In this document: positions 43,040 through 50,365 of the stretch, piece by piece
How positions within the stretch are numbered: position 1 is the stretch's first letter
Layout: every line of letters starts with the position of its first letter
Assembly (NCBI GenBank): GCA_013791785.1
Contig: VMTD01000122.1
Span: 1 to 53,949 of the forward strand
Length of the DNA: 53,949 nt
Source of the DNA: Methanobacteriota archaeon
GTDB taxonomy: Archaea; Thermoplasmatota; Thermoplasmata; SG8-5
Direction: 5' to 3'
Program-made: the position numbers and the translations under genes
Notes under the pieces: model-generated
Databases searched by the model: none
The model's input: the letters and a program-made list of their open reading frames with translations, nothing else
Told to the model about the DNA's origin: nothing

Positions 43040-43461
43040 GCTCATATGCATGACCCGCCATGCATCGTGCATATTTCACCTCATATCAAATACTCTCTAT
43101 TCAAATTGTCCATTAAAAGGGGGTCACTCCAAATTTCATATAATTAGATGTGTGCTTTGTTTTATTGGTTATTTTTCCCGCATTCCAACCTCGGATTGTA
43201 CACATCGCACAGAGTGTACAAGTAGAAAAGTGTACGGAGTGTACGAAGTGTACAAACGTATAATGACGGATAGTCTCATTCACGGAAATTCGAACACTTG
43301 CTAGCATGTCAAAGAGGGGGACACATCTATCCCGGCTGATTGAAAAAGAACTTGTTACTAGGAATTCAAGAGGAAGATATTCATTGTTCCATCCGTTATT
43401 CAGAGAATACCTTAACCGCGGTAAAAAATCTATGCCTGGTTCCAAATAAAACGTTGAATAC
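43040..43461. repeat. Intergenic region with element fragment and GTGTAC repeats
   Basis: CCGCCATGCATCGTGCATAT (about 43048-43070) resembles the middle stem of the IS605-type elements, truncated. Five GTGTAC units at 43217-43255 are partly spaced by 9 bases (GTGTACGGAGTGTACGAAGT). Short frames on both strands are not supported as genes. Confidence 0.5.
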
Positions 43462-43506
43462 TTGCTTTTTCTCTGTTTTCAGCCCACAATCCTCTTATAC
43501 ATTCCT

Positions 43507-44364
43507 GTGGTTAAAGGTCCATGGATATGTGATAATCTGGTAACAATCTACAATCCGTCCCAAAACTTCATCACCGTCTCCCTCACCGGCGACGCTTGCT
43601 CTCTGCAGTGCCCCCACTGTCAGGGCCGCTTCCTGAAGCACATGGCGCCGGTCGTCACGCCCGAAGAATTGTATGCTCTTGCCAAGGAATCTTCCCAGAA
43701 AGGCGTCAAGGGAATGCTAATCAGTGGGGGCTGCGAAGCAGACGGCCAGGTTCCGATATTTGATTATTTAGATATAATTAAAAATATAAAATCAAATATA
43801 GATATATCAATAAATATTCATGCCGGATTTGTTCGTCTGGACAATATCCCGAAGCTGGCCGGAAAAGGCATCGACATCGTTTCTTTCGACGTTATCGGTT
43901 CGCCCGACGTCGTGAAGAAAATTTACGGCCTCGACCTCGAACCGGATTATTTTGAGAAAGCGCTGGCCGCCTTCAGGGATAACGGCCTGAAAGTGGTTCC
44001 GCACGTAACCGCCGGCCTGGGCATGGGAAATGATTCCGGCGAGGAAAACGCCCTGGAGACCATAGCCAGGCACGGACCGGATTTTGTGGTTATCAACGCC
44101 CTCATGGCCTCGGATGCCGATGAATTATCCGGCGAACGGTTACTCGAGGTTCTGTACATGGCCAGGGAAATTCTCCCGGACGATACTGCCTTCGGCATCG
44201 GGTGCATGCGGCCCAGAGGGGATATTATTTCTGCAGAACTGGTTGCGGAACTGGACATTGCCTCGGTGGCCATGCCGTCGAAGGGGCTGGTTAAGGAGCT
44301 GAAGGCGCTTGAGATGGATATTATCGAGAAGGATGGCTGCTGCGCGTTCTGGACAATTCCATAA
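43507..44364 (+). CDS. Radical SAM domain protein
   Basis: 285 residues from GTG 43507. C-x3-C-x2-C in DACSLQCPHCQGRF binds the 4Fe-4S cluster; the SAM-binding GGCE-type strand (GMLISGGCEADGQ) and the TIM-barrel strands SINIHAGF, SFDVIGS and KVVPHVTAGLG follow. The C-terminus carries GIGCMRPRGDIISAELVAEL, then CC near the end. The reaction is unknown. The start is uncertain: the frame is open to TTG 43462, no ribosome site is visible for either, and a BoxA-like CTTATACAT lies at 43492-43500. Confidence 0.8.
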   Translation: MVKGPWICDNLVTIYNPSQNFITVSLTGDACSLQCPHCQGRFLKHMAPVVTPEELYALAKESSQKGVKGMLISGGCEADGQVPIFDYLDIIKNIKSNIDISINIHAGFVRLDNIPKLAGKGIDIVSFDVIGSPDVVKKIYGLDLEPDYFEKALAAFRDNGLKVVPHVTAGLGMGNDSGEENALETIARHGPDFVVINALMASDADELSGERLLEVLYMAREILPDDTAFGIGCMRPRGDIISAELVAELDIASVAMPSKGLVKELKALEMDIIEKDGCCAFWTIP

Positions 44365-44394
44365 ACACGCCATGGCGCCGGCCAAGCGTCTGGT

Positions 44395-44575
44395 TCCAGC
44401 CAACCCCATCATGCCTCGGTCGAATATAATCTCATTCTACCTGGAGGCCGGGGTTGTGACATCGAATTCAAAAATTCGATGTTTGTGACACGATTCCCGC
44501 ATCATTCTTTTAAAGCCTCGCCTGTAAGGGCGGGGTTAGCTTAAACCGGCGCTCAACCCGGCCAAGCGTCTGGTT
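44395..44575 (+). repeat. Palindrome module 2 (copy 4) with flanking duplication
   Basis: ATCGAATT-CAAA-AATTCGAT (44461-44480) then GTTTGTGACA, ATTCCCGCATCATTCTTTTA, the GCCTCGCC/GGCGGGG hairpin (44512-44538) and AACCGGCGCTCAACCCGGCC. The phrase AAGCGTCTGGTTCC occurs on both sides (about 44385 and 44565), like a direct repeat flanking the unit. Confidence 0.75.
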
Positions 44576-44763
44576 CCGGCCAACCCGATGTTCGTTTCCA
44601 TCATGCACGCGAATCTAGAGAGAAAAGCCTCCTGTGCAAGATCCGCGTAATGTGTTTCGCCCAACATGCAGGAGTTGGGCGAGTACCTGCCACCCCGGGG
44701 CAAGCCCCGAGGCTTAACAGTATACAGAAGCTTTGTATCACCCAGAATGTTTGCAAAATGGAA

Positions 44764-44783
44764 CCCCGCCCTCACAGGCGGGG
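44764..44783 (-). repeat. GC hairpin, reverse fragment of module 2
   Basis: CCCCGCC-CTCACA-GGCGGGG, about 33 bases beyond the stop of the 570-residue gene. On the minus strand it reads like the first hairpin of module 2 (CCTGTGAGGGCGGGGTT). It might also stop transcription. The rest of 44576-44815 shows no gene. Confidence 0.55.
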
Positions 44784-44815
44784 CATGCCGTTTGTTAATT
44801 GTCCATGCTGGACGG

Positions 44816-46528
44816 TTAAAGACCGTCCAGTCCTTTGCGGATCTTCTTGGCAATGCCCTTGGAGATGCCCTTGACGCCCACCAACTGCTCCTCGGAGGCC
44901 TTTTTCAGCATGGCCATGCTGGTGAATCCCGCGTCGTAAAGCGCAGTTGCCCTTGCCAGGCCGATTCCCGGGACGCACATGAATTCCTCCAGTATGTCCT
45001 CCGCGGTCTCCAGTTCCGCTTCCTCCGCGGCTTCCACGAATTTCTGGCTGACCTTTTCCATCTTGGACTTTGCGAACGCGTTCTCCGGGTCCAGGGCAAG
45101 TATCTGGCTGTAAATCTCCATGGACTTGTCCAGGCGGTCCCTGTCGTCCAGTATCTTGGCTTTCAAGATGAGTGTGTCTATGTTGTTCGGGTTTATTTTC
45201 AGGGCGGTGTTCACGTACTGAACCGCGGAACCCCACTTGCCCAGCTTGTGCAGGGCCTCTCCCTTTCTCAGAAGCGCTATTTCGTTGACTGCATCGTGTT
45301 TCAGCGTTTCATCGTAACATGTGATGGCATCCTCGTACTTGCCGGCCTTGGCGAATGTCTCGCCTTTTCTCAGGTATTCGATTGGATTAATGGCTACCGC
45401 TTCCATTGCGGCCATCGGGTTGCCGCATGAGAAGCACATTGCCGCATGGGCGCTGTTCATCTCTCCGCAGCCGGAGCATTTCACGTCCGCTTCCTCAACG
45501 AGGTCATCGTCAACCTTGCCCCTGGCCCTTGCCATCTCCGGTTCAATGATGCGGGCCTGCGGTTGCGGTTTTGGCGTCGCAGGTTCGGGAGGCAGTTCCA
45601 TGTCCAGGACTTCATCCAGCATGATTTCCTCCGTCTCCTTGTGTGTTTTCTTTATCTGCTTGACCGAATATTCGCCGGCGTCAGTCTTGGCCACGTATTT
45701 CTTGCTGTATATGGATGATGAAGCGTAAGTTTCCCGGATGGGGTACATTATGGATATGGCCGCGAACTGCACGACGATAAAGGCCAGGGCCAGGGCGGGA
45801 ATGTAAAGCTTGAGGAAGGGAGAAACCTCGCTCGTCACCGAATAGGTGAAGCTGATATTGCCTGTCGCGGCGGTGTTCTCTACTACAATGTATATACTGT
45901 TCTGCATGTCTGAATGTTCTGCAAGTCTGGAGAATTCATAAATCGTGTCCGGGTTGGGCTGCCAAATCGCAACAACGCCCGGAACCGTGTTGAGGTTCAG
46001 GTCAACGTCGTTTGTATAGTTATCCACCTCTATTCGAATATAATTAACCCTTGTCAGTCCCATGCTGTCCTGCGTCATGAAATATTCATCCCGGATTGTC
46101 TCACCGGCCGGAACGGTTATCGGTCCGTCGGAGGACGGCGCATAGGTATCGGAAATCCTATCGTGGGACTGGGGCAGCATCAGGAAAAGGATGCAGAGCC
46201 CGCTGACCGCTATGATGATCATGGAGCGCCTTATTGCATTTCTGGCCATCAGGAATTTCCTGCTCTTGTTCCTGGTGTATCTTATCTCCAGGCCCTTGAA
46301 GTAGATGGCTTCTATGGTGATGACCAGAAGCATTATGAGAATAATAAAAAGGAACATGTCCAGGGGGATGTAGAACGGCTCGAACTTCGCTCCGAACATG
46401 AAGGCCATGGTGAAACCGAGTACCAGGCCCAGCGCCATCTCTATGGAGAAGAATCCCAGCTTGATGCGCTTGATGCGGATGAGCTTGTAAGAGCCTTCCA
46501 GCCTTTCCCTGATGTTTTTTATGCTCAT
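44816..46528 (-). CDS. Membrane protein with zinc ribbon, TPR and C-terminal helix-hairpin-helix domains
   Basis: 570 residues. Two helices near the N-terminus (MALGLVLGFTMAFMFGA, LDMFLFIILIMLLVITIEA) and a third (MIIIAVSGLCILFLML) precede a 100-residue extracellular beta domain; a fourth helix (LYIPALALAFIVVQFAAIS) returns the chain to the cytoplasm. Then come a Pro-rich linker, a zinc ribbon CSGCGEMN...CFSCG (about 350-368), three TPR units (about 385-490) and a DNA-type helix-hairpin-helix pair at the end (VPGIGLARATALYDAGF, VKGISKGIAKKIRK). ATG 46528 is used because the upstream frame crosses repeat DNA. Role unknown. Confidence 0.75.
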   Translation of the reverse strand: MSIKNIRERLEGSYKLIRIKRIKLGFFSIEMALGLVLGFTMAFMFGAKFEPFYIPLDMFLFIILIMLLVITIEAIYFKGLEIRYTRNKSRKFLMARNAIRRSMIIIAVSGLCILFLMLPQSHDRISDTYAPSSDGPITVPAGETIRDEYFMTQDSMGLTRVNYIRIEVDNYTNDVDLNLNTVPGVVAIWQPNPDTIYEFSRLAEHSDMQNSIYIVVENTAATGNISFTYSVTSEVSPFLKLYIPALALAFIVVQFAAISIMYPIRETYASSSIYSKKYVAKTDAGEYSVKQIKKTHKETEEIMLDEVLDMELPPEPATPKPQPQARIIEPEMARARGKVDDDLVEEADVKCSGCGEMNSAHAAMCFSCGNPMAAMEAVAINPIEYLRKGETFAKAGKYEDAITCYDETLKHDAVNEIALLRKGEALHKLGKWGSAVQYVNTALKINPNNIDTLILKAKILDDRDRLDKSMEIYSQILALDPENAFAKSKMEKVSQKFVEAAEEAELETAEDILEEFMCVPGIGLARATALYDAGFTSMAMLKKASEEQLVGVKGISKGIAKKIRKGLDGL

Positions 46529-46749
46529 TCGTTCCGTCCCTTTACAATGTCTCTTTGCGGCCCGGTTGCCCGACAGGGTCGCATGCCAACATGGATGCCC
46601 GCGCCATGTCTGCTTCCTTCTGGAATCGGAAATCTGCTTATATAATTTTCCCAGCCCGGGTAAGAGTTCAGTATTCTGAAGTTTGTTCATTAAATTTAGA
46701 TTTAAGATTGATGCTTCCAGTATGCTGTTTTGTCAATCTTTTTTAGTGA

Positions 46750-46953
46750 TAAAGGCCGGGAACCCCCTGGTTTTTAAGCCAGGGATGAGAGGCCATTTAC
46801 ACGAATATTACAAAAAGAGATCCGCCATGCGCCGTGCAACATATCACATATGAAATCAAAGCACATTAGCTTTGATAATTAGGTGCATGGCTACCTGTGT
46901 AAACTTCCAGCCCTGGCAACAAACGCCAGCTCCTTTAGGGGCTGGTAGTTTAC
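46750..46953 (+). mobile_element. IS200/IS605-type element without transposase or TnpB (omega-RNA-like), copy B
   Basis: Outer GGCC/GGCC (46754-46757/46791-46794) and inner CCCTGG/CCAGGG replace the stems of copy A with different bases but the same pairing. The stem GCCATGCGCC/GGTGCATGGC, the hairpin ATCAAAGC-ACATTA-GCTTTGAT, and the 3' hairpin CCAGCTCC-TTTA-GGGGCTGG with TAGTTTAC are retained. No open frame. Confidence 0.78.
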
Positions 46954-47077
46954 TGAATAGTGAATAGTGAAAAATGAAAAACTGAGTAATTTTGTCCTTG
47001 AGAGCCGATTCTTTCACCATTTACCTCCAAACGTCACTTTTCACTATTCACTTTACACTTTTCACTAATCACTTCGG
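46953..47077. repeat. GTGAATA heptamers in inverted pair
   Basis: TGAATAGTGAATAGTGAAAA (46954-46973) and CACTTTTCACTATTCACTTT (47035-47054 region, followed by ACACTTTTCACTAATCAC) are 7-base-periodic and complementary to each other, able to form a long stem. Confidence 0.7.
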
Positions 47078-47173
47078 CCAGTCAATAAGTCCGTAAATCT
47101 ACAATCTAAAATCTAAAATCTACAATCGTTGTTGCTTCATTTCGCTGAATATTTCCCAGCCCGGGTCCCGTGC

Positions 47174-47614
47174 TCAGACATCATCGGGCTCGAACAGGTA
47201 CATGGAGATGAAACCGACAGTGAAAAGGGTCAGGAATGATATGACCATGTACGGCATGAGCAACAGAGCCATGTTGATGAATTCCTCGGCTATGCCGGTC
47301 GCGACAACGTCCGGGGAAAGTGCGGGACTCATGTATATCAGGAAGCAGAAAACGGCGCCCAGGAGCGGAAGCATGATGGCGTTCAGCAGCATGTGGATAA
47401 TGTCCGGGTAGAGGTAACCGGCGACCAATCCAAGAACGCAAAGCAAGCTCACCAGGCCCCAGACCGGAAAGTCGCTGGCGGCCGGAACGCAAAAATACGG
47501 CATAATATCGTAGAAGAAAACGAATCCCAGGATGATTCCCAGCATCAGGTACATGGCAATCTGCGGAAGCAGTTTTCTCAGTTCTTCCTGAACGTCCAAT
47601 TCTCTCCACTTCAT
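47174..47614 (-). CDS. Four-helix membrane protein, unknown
   Basis: 146 residues with four predicted membrane helices (IAMYLMLGIILGFVFFYDIM; WGLVSLLCVLGLVAGYLY; MLLNAIMLPLLGAVFCFLIY; LLLMPYMVISFLTLFTVGFI). A Yip1/DUF-like small membrane protein; family not recognised. The ATG overlaps the upstream stop by 4 bases. Last gene of the peptide transporter operon. Confidence 0.7.
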   Translation of the reverse strand: MKWRELDVQEELRKLLPQIAMYLMLGIILGFVFFYDIMPYFCVPAASDFPVWGLVSLLCVLGLVAGYLYPDIIHMLLNAIMLPLLGAVFCFLIYMSPALSPDVVATGIAEEFINMALLLMPYMVISFLTLFTVGFISMYLFEPDDV

Positions 47615-48312
47615 GGCGATGCCCCTCCGACGCCTGGCGTGACGTCCACGCCATCGAATCTTCGAATCATACCTGCTTCCCTGTAATAATCCGAAAGCTC
47701 CGGAATATCATTGATGAACAGTATGGAACTGGTGTACTGTAGCCATTCCAATTCTCCGTCTGCCGTTTGATTGTATATCTTCTCGAATTCGGACATGATG
47801 TCCGGGTAGTTGGTGCGGTTGAGAACGATGTTTCTTGTGATGGTGAAATTGGAATCAGCAGGAATGATAATTTTCGGATTGTCGAAGGAGAATGATACTG
47901 CGAAGATTGGGTAGTACATCTGCTCGGTGCCATTGACTTCCAGCGAGCCATCGATTCTCCATCTGGTTTTGTCCAGCCCTGTTTCCAGTGGGATATCCCT
48001 GACCCATCCCTTGTAGGTGAGTATCCAGACCCTTATCTCCCTCTGGCTGGGATTTACCACAGTGAAATCAATTGTCATGTTCACTGATTCCGGATTGCCG
48101 TTTTCGTCCAGGCCGATGACAGCTGAATCTGTGGTCACTACATGGGTGAGTGCGCTGGCCTTAGCTATCTCAGTGTAATTGCCTGCCGACAGCACTGAAA
48201 GAACAAGCGAGATGATGAACATAACTGCAAGAATCATCCAGACAATCTGCCTGGGCTTCGGCCTTTTCTTTTCCGGATGGGGAATTGAAGACGCATCACT
48301 GTCCGTCGTCAT
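47611..48312 (-). CDS. Single-span membrane protein with extracellular beta domain
   Basis: 233 residues. A proline/lysine-rich cytoplasmic N-terminus (HPEKKRPKPR), one transmembrane helix (VWMILAVMFIISLVLSVLSA), then an extracellular beta domain of LEA/WHy-like character (VNMTIDFTVVNPSQREIRVW, TITRNIVLNRTNYPDIM). It lacks a ligand-binding cleft recognisable as a solute-binding protein. ATG 48312 lies 17 bases inside the oppF-like gene, so translation is coupled. Confidence 0.7.
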   Translation of the reverse strand: MTTDSDASSIPHPEKKRPKPRQIVWMILAVMFIISLVLSVLSAGNYTEIAKASALTHVVTTDSAVIGLDENGNPESVNMTIDFTVVNPSQREIRVWILTYKGWVRDIPLETGLDKTRWRIDGSLEVNGTEQMYYPIFAVSFSFDNPKIIIPADSNFTITRNIVLNRTNYPDIMSEFEKIYNQTADGELEWLQYTSSILFINDIPELSDYYREAGMIRRFDGVDVTPGVGGASP

Positions 48313-49357
48313 TCGCCACATCCTGCCCGGGGTCAATCTCCGGCACCGGTGGCGGAGCCTCGTTACCGTAGAATTCCTCGGCAAAGAAACACTTGACGAA
48401 ATGGCCCTCGGCAACCTCTATCGGTTCCGGAACCTTCATCTTGCAGATGTCCCTGGCCCAGACGCATCTCGGGTGGAACCTGCAGCCCTTGGGCAGATTT
48501 ATTGGGCTCGGGATGTCTCCCTTGATAGGCACATCGACCCACTCGTAATCCGGGTCCGGTATGGGCACCGCCGAAAGAAGCGCTCTGGTGTACGGATGTG
48601 TTGCATTGTTGATGAGCTGGTCCGTGCCTGCGCTCTCTACCAGATTGCCCAGGTACATGACGCCGAGATTATCTGACATGTACCTGGCTATTGCCACGTC
48701 ATGCGTTACGAAGAGGTACGCCATCTGGAATTTTTCCTTGATGTCCAGCATGAGGTTCATTACCCCGGCGCGGATGGAAATGTCCAGCATCGAGACCGGT
48801 TCATCGGCCACTATGAATTTTGGGTCCACAACCAGGGCGCGGGCTATTGCCACTCTCTGCCTCTGGCCGCCGCTGAGTTCGTGTGGGAATCTCTCCAGAA
48901 GGTCATAGGGATTCTTGAGCCCCGCGTCGTTCAAGGCCTTGACGACCGCGTCCAGCCTTTCCTCGATGTTCTGGCCCCTGGCATGGACCGTAAGCGGGTC
49001 AGCCACTGCCTGGAAAACAGTAAATCGCGGGTTCAGGGATTCGTACGGGTCCTGGAATATCATCTGGACGTTCTTCCTGAAGCCGCGAAGTTCTTTCTTG
49101 GGAATCTTGGCTATGTCCACGTCCTGGAACTCTATGCTGCCGTCCGTCGGGTCCTCAAGCCGGGCAATGCATCTGCCGGTAGTGGTTTTTCCGCAGCCGG
49201 ACTCACCTACCAGGCCGTATATCTCGCCCTTGTTTATGTTGAATGTGAGATCGTCAACTGCCTTGACGTAGATGGGCTCCGCCCGGAAAGCCAGAATGCC
49301 CTGCTTTATCTCATAGTATTTCTTGAGATTTTTTATTTCAAGCACCGGTTCCGCCAT
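48296..49357 (-). CDS. oppF: Oligopeptide/dipeptide-type ABC transporter ATPase (OppF/DppF)
   Basis: 353 residues. Walker A GESGCGKTT, signature LSGGQRQRV, Walker B FIVADEP and the H-loop FVTHD are intact. The peptide-family C-terminal extension CRFHPRCVWARDICKMKVPE contains the conserved cysteines. ATG 49357 overlaps the preceding stop as TGATG. Works with OppD to drive import through the two permeases; the substrate could be peptides, sugars or metals. Confidence 0.92.
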   Translation of the reverse strand: MAEPVLEIKNLKKYYEIKQGILAFRAEPIYVKAVDDLTFNINKGEIYGLVGESGCGKTTTGRCIARLEDPTDGSIEFQDVDIAKIPKKELRGFRKNVQMIFQDPYESLNPRFTVFQAVADPLTVHARGQNIEERLDAVVKALNDAGLKNPYDLLERFPHELSGGQRQRVAIARALVVDPKFIVADEPVSMLDISIRAGVMNLMLDIKEKFQMAYLFVTHDVAIARYMSDNLGVMYLGNLVESAGTDQLINNATHPYTRALLSAVPIPDPDYEWVDVPIKGDIPSPINLPKGCRFHPRCVWARDICKMKVPEPIEVAEGHFVKCFFAEEFYGNEAPPPVPEIDPGQDVANDDGQ

Positions 49358-50364
49358 CAGGCCATCCCTCCCTGCTGAACCTCGTTGGCGAAGTGACACA
49401 GCGATTGCTGGCCCGTGGGAAGTGTAATGAATGGCGGTTTTTCTGTCTTGCATATTTCCTTGGCGAACTTGCACCTGGGGTGGAATCTGCACCCGGTGGG
49501 CGGCTCCACCAGGCTTGGCGGGTTGCCCGGAATGCTGGCTATGCGTTTCTTCTCGCCCTTCAGGCTGGGGAATCCCCCGAATAGCGCCTTTGTGTACGGA
49601 TTGGCCGTGCGCTTGAATACGTCCTTGATATTGCCGTATTCCATGATTCTGCCGGCGTACATGACCGCTATCTTGTCGGCGACATTGGCCACCACGGAAA
49701 CATCGTGGGTGATGATTATCATGGTCATGTGGAATTCGTTCTGGATCTTCTTGATCTCCGATAGAATGCGCCTCTGCATGATGACGTCCAGCGCCGTTGT
49801 CGGCTCGTCCGCGATTATCAGGCTGGGATTGTGAACCAGGGCCATTGCTATCATGGCGCGTTGCCGCATTCCGCCGCTGTACTCGTGGGGGTAGTTGTCA
49901 ATGCGGTCCTTCGGAATGCCGATGAGTTTGTAGAGTTCCTCCACCCGTGCCACTGCTTCCTGTCTGGTGACATCGCTGTGCACCTTGATAGCCTCGATAA
50001 TCTGGTCACCGACCTTCTGGACCGGGTTGAAGGCGTTCATTGCCCCCTGGAATATCATGGAAATCTCCTTCCAGCGAAGCTCGCGGATTTCCTGGCGGTA
50101 GGGTTTCAGGGTGCCGTTCTTCTTGAGGCTGGGTGTGAGAATATCCTCTCCCTTGAAAATCACCTGGCCGGCTTTGACATGGGCATTGTCAGGCAGAAGC
50201 TGGGATATGCCGTAGCCAAGCGTCGTTTTTCCGCATCCGGACTCTCCGACCAGGCCCAGTGTCTCTCCGGACTCCAGAGTGAAATTCACGTCCTCCACGG
50301 CGTGAACCCAGCCTTCCTTTACTTTGAAGTGTAGTGTGAGGTCCCTGACATCGAGCAATCTCAT
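49357..50364 (-). CDS. oppD: Oligopeptide/dipeptide-type ABC transporter ATPase (OppD/DppD)
   Basis: 335 residues. Walker A GESGCGKTT, signature YSGGMRQRAMIA, Walker B LIIADEPTTALD, and the C-terminal cysteine motif CRFHPRCKFAKEICKTEKPP. ATG 50364 follows GGTGAG, which also contains the permease stop; the in-frame ATG at 50400 lies in the permease gene. Partner of the oppF product. Confidence 0.92.
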   Translation of the reverse strand: MRLLDVRDLTLHFKVKEGWVHAVEDVNFTLESGETLGLVGESGCGKTTLGYGISQLLPDNAHVKAGQVIFKGEDILTPSLKKNGTLKPYRQEIRELRWKEISMIFQGAMNAFNPVQKVGDQIIEAIKVHSDVTRQEAVARVEELYKLIGIPKDRIDNYPHEYSGGMRQRAMIAMALVHNPSLIIADEPTTALDVIMQRRILSEIKKIQNEFHMTMIIITHDVSVVANVADKIAVMYAGRIMEYGNIKDVFKRTANPYTKALFGGFPSLKGEKKRIASIPGNPPSLVEPPTGCRFHPRCKFAKEICKTEKPPFITLPTGQQSLCHFANEVQQGGMA

Positions 50365-50365
50365 C

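Larger units (their letters stand above)
46657..47166 (+). mobile_element. Nested composite: heptamer A/T element (copy 4) interrupted by other elements
   Basis: The outer halves, GGGTAAGAGTTCAGTATTCT to GTCAATC (46657-46738) and GTCAATAAG through the AAAATCT heptamers to GCTGAATATTT (47081-47152), are the two parts of the element seen whole at 9426-9565. Between them lie the IS605-type copy B and GTGAATA heptamers in inverted orientation. GTCAAT occurs on both sides of the interruption, and TTCCCAGCCCGGGT flanks the whole (46648-46661, 47153-47166). Confidence 0.75.
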
